A stretch of DNA of 8,966 nucleotides, taken from contig JAEVZP010000075.1 of the NCBI GenBank assembly GCA_023392185.1, forward strand, positions 1 through 8,966, in the 5' to 3' direction. A program made the position numbers and the translations under genes. The DNA is from Bacteroidota bacterium. Lineage in GTDB: Bacteria; Bacteroidota; Bacteroidia; Chitinophagales; Chitinophagaceae. Each line of letters starts with the position of its first letter. Position 1 is the first letter of the stretch. Under the pieces are notes generated by a model that saw only the letters and a program-made list of their open reading frames with translations, did not search any database and was not told where the DNA came from. Below, in pieces: positions 1 through 4,766 of the stretch.

Positions 1-1589
1 TAGTGGCGCTTTTTGGCTTCCCAGTTTTTAAGGGTTTCCAGGTTTTTGGGGTCCAGGTCCAGCGAAACCTTTTGATAGACTTCCTGCAATTCCTTCAACA
101 ACCGGTCGCGGTCTTCAATGTCGGAGCTTTCCAGCACGTCCATCGTTTTCCGGATGCCGAACAACTTTTGGGCCACATCGGCCTGTTCTTTGGCGCGGCG
201 GTCGTAGCCCCGGTTGTTTTCAGAAATCTCGCTTAAATACCGCGTGCGGCTCGGCGGAATGATAAAGATTTTTTCGCTTTGCTCTTCGTTGGGAACAAAC
301 GTGGATGGCAGGTCAGCGCCGGTTTTTTCCACGAGCAATTCCATCAGCGCGTGGTACATATTGTTGGTGCCGGGGTCGTTGAACTGGCTGGCAATCGTTC
401 CGTACACCGGCATGTCGTCGGCAGGCTCGTCAAAGCGTTTGTGGTTGCGCTGAAACTGTTTTTTGACGTCGCGCAGGGCATCGGCGGCACCGCGTTTGTC
501 AAATTTGTTGATGCAAACGATATCGGCAAAGTCCAGCATGTCAATCTTCTCCAGCTGGGTGGCCGCACCGTACTCCGGGGTCATCACATACAGGCTCGCG
601 TCGCAGTAATCGGTAATCTGCGTATCGCTTTGGCCGATTCCGGACGTTTCCAGAATAATTAAATCAAAATGGGCCGCCTTGAGGATGTCCACCGCGTCCT
701 GAATGTGGCGGGACACCGCGAGGTTGCTTTGCCGCGTGGCCATGGAGCGCATGTACACGCGCGGATTGCGAATGGCGTTCATCCGGATGCGGTCGCCGAG
801 GAGCGCGCCGCCGGTTTTGCGCTTGGACGGGTCCACCGAAATCAACGCGATGGTTTTTTGGGGAAAATCAATCAGAAAACGGCGCACAATTTCATCCACC
901 AACGAGGATTTTCCGGAACCGCCGGTGCCGGTAATGCCGAGGACAGGCGAGGTCTTGACGGGCTTCGGTAAGCTCAGCCTGACATCCTCTTTGCCGTCGC
1001 CGGGGGCTTTCCGGGTGTCACCCTGAGCTTGTCGAAGGGTCTCCAGCATCTGCTTCGTCCCGGCGGTGTCGCCGTAGTTTTCAGCAGCGGAAATGAGGCG
1101 GGCAATGCTTTTGGCGTCGTGGTCTTTCAGGTGCTTGATTTCACCATTCAGCTGATCGCCTACCGCGTAATCGCTTTGTTGAAGCAAATCCTGAATCATG
1201 CCTTCGAGGCCCATCGCGCGGCCGTCGTCGGGAGAATAAATACGCGTAATGCCGTAGTTGTGTAGCTCCTCAATTTCGGTGGGCAAAATCACACCGCCGC
1301 CGCCGCCAAAGAGCTTGATATGCCCGCAGCCGCGCTCTTTCAGGAGGTCGTGCATGTATTTAAAATACTCCACATGGCCACCCTGATACGAGGTAATGGC
1401 AATGGCGTTAGCATCTTCCTGAATGGCGCAGTCCACCACTTCCTGCACCGAGCGGTCGTGGCCGAGGTGGATCACTTCCGCACCGTTGGCCTGCATGATG
1501 CGGCGCATGATATTGATAGACGCGTCGTGGCCGTCGAACAGGGAAGCGGCGGTAACAATGCGGATTTTGTGTTGAGGCTTGAAAGACAT
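1..1589 (-). CDS. icmF: IcmF-type fused acyl-CoA mutase (isobutyryl-CoA/methylmalonyl-CoA mutase family), N-terminal part, cut by window edge
   Basis: Adenosylcobalamin-dependent acyl-CoA carbon-skeleton mutase fused to its own G-protein chaperone. The frame opens at ATG 1589-1587 and stays open for 529 codons to the left edge, so the mutase domain is mostly missing. Residues about 8-140 form a B12-binding domain with the base-off ligand motif DGHDASIN (His21) and a GGGGG loop at 95-99. After a linker, residues about 216-430 form a MeaB-like GTPase: P-loop GTGGSGKS (221-228), SVDPSKRKTGG (251-261), ETSGIGQSD in the switch region (314-322) and NKFD (361-364) as the guanine-specificity motif. 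From about residue 440 the start of the mutase half is visible (IPPSRTRYLSEISENNRGYD). This order (B12 domain, G domain, mutase) is diagnostic of IcmF rather than of MutA/MutB. Oddity: residues 185-209 in the linker are encoded by a palindromic repeat (separate entry). Isobutyryl- versus other acyl-CoA substrate cannot be decided without the mutase active site. Confidence 0.93.
   Translation of the reverse strand, partial: MSFKPQHKIRIVTAASLFDGHDASINIMRRIMQANGAEVIHLGHDRSVQEVVDCAIQEDANAIAITSYQGGHVEYFKYMHDLLKERGCGHIKLFGGGGGVILPTEIEELHNYGITRIYSPDDGRAMGLEGMIQDLLQQSDYAVGDQLNGEIKHLKDHDAKSIARLISAAENYGDTAGTKQMLETLRQAQGDTRKAPGDGKEDVRLSLPKPVKTSPVLGITGTGGSGKSSLVDEIVRRFLIDFPQKTIALISVDPSKRKTGGALLGDRIRMNAIRNPRVYMRSMATRQSNLAVSRHIQDAVDILKAAHFDLIILETSGIGQSDTQITDYCDASLYVMTPEYGAATQLEKIDMLDFADIVCINKFDKRGAADALRDVKKQFQRNHKRFDEPADDMPVYGTIASQFNDPGTNNMYHALMELLVEKTGADLPSTFVPNEEQSEKIFIIPPSRTRYLSEISENNRGYDRRAKEQADVAQKLFGIRKTMDVLESSDIEDRDRLLKELQEVYQKVSLDLDPKNLETLKNWEAKKRH
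963..1037 (-). repeat. 75-bp palindromic element inserted in frame inside icmF
   Basis: Two 22-nt arms, 963-984 and 1016-1037, are inverted copies of each other with 18 of 22 positions matching; the loop is 31 nt (985-1015). The outer core on the coding strand begins CTTCGACAAGCTCAGG. The element begins exactly on a codon boundary and is exactly 25 codons long. It encodes residues 185-209 (starting LRQAQGDT, ending LSLPK) of the linker between the B12-binding and GTPase domains. The arm sequence resembles intergenic palindromes common in bacterial genomes, as far as I recall. Insertion as a coding element is inferred, by analogy with Rickettsia palindromic elements. Confidence 0.8.
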
Positions 1590-1621
1590 AACCGGCGAAT
1601 ATTTTCCGTTGTGAAAGAGTG

Positions 1622-1629
1622 CAAAATTA
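1622..1629 (-). promoter_or_regulatory. possible Bacteroidota -7 promoter box for icmF
   Basis: The minus strand reads TAATTTTG here, a full match to the Bacteroidota -7 consensus TAnnTTTG. It lies 32 nt before the icmF ATG, leaving a plausible short leader. I see no good TTTG -33 box at 17-20 nt upstream, so the call rests on one element only. Confidence 0.3.
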
Positions 1630-1686
1630 CGATAGCGGCGGCAGGCTGCCGGAGGGGAAATATAAGGCGCGAAACGCCTGCTTTTC

Positions 1687-1719
1687 AAACCTATAAGGTT
1701 TTCGAAACCTTATAGGTTT
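1687..1719. repeat. perfect 15-bp inverted repeat (AAACCTATAAGGTTT hairpin)
   Basis: Left arm 1687-1701 reads AAACCTATAAGGTTT and right arm 1705-1719 is its exact reverse complement, with a 3-nt TCG loop. It sits about 200 nt downstream of the DoxDA gene stop. The arms end in short A and T runs, but no long U-tract follows the stem on the minus strand (it continues with GAAAAGC). It is therefore a poor intrinsic terminator and more likely a dispersed palindromic repeat or an mRNA-stabilising hairpin. Confidence 0.85.
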
Positions 1720-1775
1720 TTCGGATACTTTCTTTTCTTCCGTTAGCTTCTTTGTTATTTCCGAAGGGAATCTTC

Positions 1776-1809
1776 TTGACATACGGGACACATTGACATA
1801 CAGGACACA
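1776..1809. repeat. 17-bp tandem duplication, two copies
   Basis: TTGACATACGGGACACA (1776-1792) is followed immediately by TTGACATACAGGACACA (1793-1809), identical except for one G/A difference. It abuts the CACAGAG-type repeat. Confidence 0.85.
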
Positions 1810-1810
1810 A

Positions 1811-1843
1811 AGGCCACAGAGATGTTCACAGAGGTCAACGGAG
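1811..1843. repeat. CACAGAG-type intergenic repeat, copy 1
   Basis: It contains AGGCCACAGAGA followed by TGTTCACAGAG and ends in ACGGAG. The same two words in the same order occur at 3509-3550. Spurious frames through it read as Leu/Cys/Val-rich peptide. Confidence 0.7.
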
Positions 1844-1924
1844 ACTTCTGAAGGCTGCGTGAGGTTACGCCCAAAACCTTTACAGGCTGACAAATAGATA
1901 TTGGGTTTGGGTAGAGACATGCCT

Positions 1925-2956
1925 CTATCCCGCTACTGTTACTGCCGTTTTCCAGGTCAGGCCGCTGATGTCGGTGAGCAAGAGCTCGTAGGTTCCGGGT
2001 GCCAGCCCGGCAAGGCGGTCGTCGGCGATTTGCAGCAGCGCCTTTGCGCCCAGCGGAATCACGAGGCTGTGTTTTCCGGGAGCAATTCTGGCCACGTAAC
2101 GATTTTGAATGGCGCTTTTCGGGAATTGGGAAAGCGCCTTCCCGTCCAGGGAAAGCACCGGGTTTCCGCTTGTATCGTTTAAGGCGATGCCAATCAGAAA
2201 CGAGCCATACACGTCGGCACCTTCTACCCGATACACCTCAAAAGAAAGCACATTTCCGGAAATTTGGGCGTCTTTCAGCTCCAGCTTGGGCCGGACGGAT
2301 TTGTTGTGAAGCGTGCCCCACACCCCGCCATGAAACACCTGATTGGTCAGCAGCGTCATAAACAGGATAAAGCCGGAACCGGCGAGGGCCAGCTTGCGCA
2401 GCGCAGCGTCCGACCACGGCAAGGGGCCCGAGAACAGCCAGGCCCAGCGCGGGTTTTCAACGGGTCTGGTCCGGCGCTTGCTGAAGTAAGCATCCAGCGA
2501 AGCGGAGCCGCCCCCGGTAAGGAAAACGGTGAAACCGGCAGCGAGACCAAGAATGCCGATTTGCCACTCGTCCAGGCAGGTGGTGCCAATCCAGCCGGAG
2601 CCGAGGAGAATGCCCATGGCAAGCATAAAAACGCCGACGCTCATCAGGCGGGTGGCAAAACCGAGCATGAGGGCCAGCCCGACAATGCCTTCCACAATCG
2701 TAAAAATCACCATAGCCCACCAGAGCGCATCGGGGTGGGTGACGAGGTACTCAATCATCGGCTTGATGCCGAGGGCGTTGGGCAGAAAGTGGTTGAACTT
2801 GGTGCCGATATAGCCTTGTACGTCGGGGTCGAGTTTGTTTTCGAGCGCCACGCGCCGCCAGAAAGCGGAAAAATAGGTCCAGCCTACAACAAGGCGCAGG
2901 GAAAGGGAGAAGAGGCCCGCCCTATTATAGGCAGGTGCTTTGGAAGGAACTTGCAT
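1925..2956 (-). CDS. DoxD-DoxA fusion membrane protein (thiosulfate:quinone oxidoreductase family)
   Basis: A 343-residue integral membrane protein of the family whose Acidianus member (DoxDA) oxidises thiosulfate to tetrathionate and reduces quinone; activity in Bacteroidota is unproven. Residues about 13-165 form a DoxD domain with hydrophobic segments near 13-33, 80-100, 104-122 and 130-148, including the typical FLPNALG and GTTCLDEWQ (125-132) motifs. A fifth hydrophobic segment lies at about 186-206. The DoxA-like domain (about 207-343) begins GGVWGTLHNKSVRPKLEL and is predicted to be outside the membrane. DoxD and DoxA are separate proteins in Acidianus and fused here. I chose ATG 2956. 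The frame also allows a TTG at 3010 (361 residues) overlapping the upstream stop as TTGA, but those 18 extra residues are not family-like. There is no Shine-Dalgarno, only an A/T-rich leader. It follows the small lipoprotein gene by about 50 nt, probably in one transcript. A generic DoxX-family role is the alternative. Confidence 0.88.
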   Translation of the reverse strand: MQVPSKAPAYNRAGLFSLSLRLVVGWTYFSAFWRRVALENKLDPDVQGYIGTKFNHFLPNALGIKPMIEYLVTHPDALWWAMVIFTIVEGIVGLALMLGFATRLMSVGVFMLAMGILLGSGWIGTTCLDEWQIGILGLAAGFTVFLTGGGSASLDAYFSKRRTRPVENPRWAWLFSGPLPWSDAALRKLALAGSGFILFMTLLTNQVFHGGVWGTLHNKSVRPKLELKDAQISGNVLSFEVYRVEGADVYGSFLIGIALNDTSGNPVLSLDGKALSQFPKSAIQNRYVARIAPGKHSLVIPLGAKALLQIADDRLAGLAPGTYELLLTDISGLTWKTAVTVAG

Positions 2957-3006
2957 TGGGAATATTCTGAAAATAAAAGATTGGTTTGAGATCCGGGATG
3001 CGGGCC

Positions 3007-3363
3007 TCAAACGTGGAGTTTCAACCTTTTAAACAGAATATAGAAGGGCGGCGCGGCGGCTGCGGGCAGGCCCTGCCGGGGGAGGGGAAAAAGGCGATCA
3101 GGAGCGGGGAAAAGTGTTCCCGTTTTCCGGAAAAATTTCAGTATTTCAGCGGCGGCAACGGCAGCCTGGGCAGCGGGCTTTTGCGGTTGCGCTGTAGCAC
3201 AGGCGGTTTGCGTGGCGGCCTTGCCTTTGTAAAGCGCCGATGGCGTTTCCAACCCAAATGTGTGGCGGAGCGACTGCTGCGCCTGGCACGAACCTACAAC
3301 CAGCGCCAGCAGGGCTACCCAGAAGGCGGCAAAGCGGCGAAAGGTGGAAAGGAAGTGTAGCAT
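3007..3363 (-). CDS. small putative exported lipoprotein, unknown function
   Basis: 118 residues, ATG start, TGA stop; I do not recognise the family. The N-terminus looks like a secretion signal: a short positive stretch (FRRF) and a hydrophobic core (AAFWVALLALVVG), then VGSC at 23-26, an acceptable lipobox with Cys26 as the lipidation site. The mature part is low-complexity, Ala/Gln-rich (about 50-75) and Pro-rich (about 83-105), with no recognisable domain. The stretch ILKFFRKTGT is encoded by DNA close to the 22-bp repeat found next to metH1, so part of the C-terminus may derive from a repeat. The gene precedes the DoxDA gene by about 50 nt and could be co-transcribed with it. The signal peptide and spacing argue for a real gene, the odd composition against; a chance frame remains possible. 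Confidence 0.5.
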   Translation of the reverse strand: MLHFLSTFRRFAAFWVALLALVVGSCQAQQSLRHTFGLETPSALYKGKAATQTACATAQPQKPAAQAAVAAAEILKFFRKTGTLFPAPDRLFPLPRQGLPAAAAPPFYILFKRLKLHV

Positions 3364-3655
3364 AGATGGGGTTCTACCGAGTAGCCGGGCGGGAGAAATG
3401 CAATGTTAGCCTCTTTTGTATTAAAGAAAAACAGCGGCATTGTTAAGAGTTTGGAAGCGCTCCCTCATCCTTTCTTAAAATAACGCGAATATTGTTTAAA
3501 GAGGATAGAGGCCACAGAGACCCCGGCGGTGTTCACAGAGCGCCACGGAGCGGTCCGGCGGGTCTGTGTGGATCCCGGTGGTTTCTTTGGGATCTCTGTG
3601 ATCAGGATTCGGCTATAACCAATTGCAAGCCAAAACTTATAAAGCGAGATCCCCG
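3364..3655. other. intergenic region between metF and the small lipoprotein gene
   Basis: No credible gene. It holds a CACAGAG-type repeat with direct and inverted copies (3509-3600) and a short A/T-rich stretch (about 3411-3500) that could contain the promoter of the lipoprotein/DoxDA pair. No clear intrinsic terminator follows the metF stop. Confidence 0.6.
3509..3600. repeat. CACAGAG-type intergenic repeat, copy 2, with inverted copies
   Basis: CACAGAG occurs at 3513-3519 and 3534-3540 with a CACGGAG variant at 3544-3550. The reverse-complement forms CTGTGTG (3564-3570) and CTCTGTG (3594-3600) follow. The words AGGCCACAGAGA and TGTTCACAGAG match copy 1 near 1811, with an extra GC-rich insert between them here. 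The mix of orientations would let the region fold into an imperfect stem. Confidence 0.65.
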
Positions 3656-4612
3656 TTAAAAAACGGCCCGGACAATCTTCCGGATGTTGTCGCTCTTGCC
3701 CATCGAGTAAAAATGCAACACCGGCACGCCGGCCGCGAGCAGTTCCTTGCATTGCGCAATGGCCCACTCCACCCCAATCTGCTTTACGGCCGCATTGTCT
3801 TTTGCACGGTCCACAGCTTGCACCAGGTCTTCAGGCAGGTCAATCTTAAAGGTCTTCGGCAGCATCGAAAGATGTCCTTTGGTGGCAATGGGCTTAATGC
3901 CCGGAATAATGGGGATGGTGATGCCCAGCGCCCGCACCTGCCGCACGAAGTCAAAGTATTTTTCGTTGTCGAAAAACATCTGGGTTACGATATAATCAGC
4001 CCCGGCAGCTACTTTTTCCTGCAACTTTTGCAGATCGTAATTAAGAGATGGTGCCTCCATGTGCTTTTCCGGGTAGCCGGCAATACCAATGCAAAACCGG
4101 TTGTGTTCATCGGAGGGAATCTCGCCGCTGAGGTACTTGCCCTGCCCGATATCATTCATGTGGCGCACCAGATCAATGGCGCGTGCGTGACCGCCTTCCG
4201 TGGGCTCAAAATGGTTATGACCTTTCATGGCGTCGCCACGCAGGGCCATCACGTTGTCGATGCCCAGGTACAGACAATCTACCAGCAGGTATTCCGTTTC
4301 TTCTTTGGTAAAACCGCCACACAGCACATGCGGTACCGCGTCCACACCGTATTTGTATTGAATCGCCGCACAAATGCCCAGCGTTCCAGGCCGCATCCGC
4401 GTTAGCCGTCGCTCCATCAGACCGTTGCCTTTGTCGAGATACACATATTCCTCCCGCGAGGTCGTCACGTCGATAAACGGAGGCTTAAACTCCATCAAGG
4501 GGTCAATATTGTTGTAGAGATCCTTGATACCAATGCCTTTCTGGGGCGGAATCACTTCCAGAGAAAACAAGGTTTTGCCCTTGGCGCGGGCGATATGTTC
4601 AGTGATTTTCAC
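3656..4612 (-). CDS. metF: 5,10-methylenetetrahydrofolate reductase MetF
   Basis: Flavin-dependent cytosolic enzyme reducing 5,10-methylene-THF to 5-methyl-THF, the methyl donor used by methionine synthase. The 318 residues cover one complete TIM-barrel MTHFR domain, the usual bacterial length. Visible landmarks are the N-terminal FSLEVIPP with Glu19 in the place of the catalytic Glu of E. coli MetF, DVTTSREE (48-55), PHVLCGG (94-100), NVMALRGD (120-127) which contacts the flavin in the family, the segment DYIVTQMFFDNEKYFDF, and PIIPGIKPI. The start is GTG 4612-4610; the next residues KITEHIARAKGKTLFSLEV fit the family N-terminus and there is no better ATG upstream. No Shine-Dalgarno is seen. 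It lies 154 nt downstream of metH2 in the same direction, matching pathway order. The gap contains an inverted repeat, so it may have its own promoter or read through from the riboswitch-controlled genes. Confidence 0.96.
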   Translation of the reverse strand: MKITEHIARAKGKTLFSLEVIPPQKGIGIKDLYNNIDPLMEFKPPFIDVTTSREEYVYLDKGNGLMERRLTRMRPGTLGICAAIQYKYGVDAVPHVLCGGFTKEETEYLLVDCLYLGIDNVMALRGDAMKGHNHFEPTEGGHARAIDLVRHMNDIGQGKYLSGEIPSDEHNRFCIGIAGYPEKHMEAPSLNYDLQKLQEKVAAGADYIVTQMFFDNEKYFDFVRQVRALGITIPIIPGIKPIATKGHLSMLPKTFKIDLPEDLVQAVDRAKDNAAVKQIGVEWAIAQCKELLAAGVPVLHFYSMGKSDNIRKIVRAVF

Positions 4613-4677
4613 GAAATAGGGACAAGAAATTAGGGAAGGAACGGGAGGTGTTTAGGGTTCAATTTTTACTGGAAATC

Positions 4678-4744
4678 TTTTGTCACCCCGGAACGGGGTC
4701 TGAGCAGACGCAAGCCGACAACATCCCGTTCCGGGGCGACAAAA
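4678..4744. repeat. 20-bp inverted repeat between metH2 and metF
   Basis: Arms 4678-4697 (TTTTGTCACCCCGGAACGGG) and 4725-4744 are reverse complements at 19 of 20 positions, with a 27-nt loop. The stem starts with TTTT and ends with AAAA, so no U-tract follows in either direction. That makes it unlike a standard intrinsic terminator. A dispersed palindromic repeat is the more likely reading; some transcript-end function is possible because it starts 23 nt past the metH2 stop. Confidence 0.85.
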
Positions 4745-4766
4745 ATCGCTGCCTGCAATGCTTCCA

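Larger units (their letters stand above)
1590..1924. other. repeat-rich intergenic region between the DoxDA gene and icmF
   Basis: No credible gene lies here. Going up in coordinate, the stretch holds the likely icmF promoter and leader (1590-1630), a short GC hairpin (GGCAG 1640-1644 with CTGCC 1646-1650), a long perfect hairpin (1687-1719), a T/C-rich stretch (about 1720-1755), a 17-bp tandem duplication (1776-1809) and a CACAGAG-type repeat (1811-1843). A 97-codon minus-strand frame covering 1627-1920 is just a translation of these repeats. Confidence 0.75.

Noticed and set aside
1..1265. Several plus-strand frames opposite icmF (3-236, 279-662, 669-971, 1029-1265)
   Set aside because: The minus-strand frame carries intact B12 and GTPase motifs throughout, so these are shadows.
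1627..1920. 97-codon minus-strand frame downstream of the DoxDA gene
   Set aside because: It is built almost entirely from the intergenic repeats (CACAGAG type, 17-bp duplication, long hairpin) and resembles no protein.
2264..2989. Plus-strand frame of 241 codons opposite the DoxDA gene
   Set aside because: Antisense to a protein with clear DoxD and DoxA motifs; the product is Gly/Ala/Pro/His-rich without a fold signature.
3401..3431. Possible promoter (TAACATTG on the minus strand) for the small lipoprotein gene
   Set aside because: It matches the TAnnTTTG consensus imperfectly and the upstream box is just a T-run; too weak to list.
3465..3767. 100-codon minus-strand frame overlapping the end of metF
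   Set aside because: It overlaps metF in another frame and then reads through the CACAGAG repeat; no signal or motif.
3623..4405. Plus-strand open frame of 260 codons opposite metF
   Set aside because: Antisense to a clearly recognised MetF; no motifs, no start signals.
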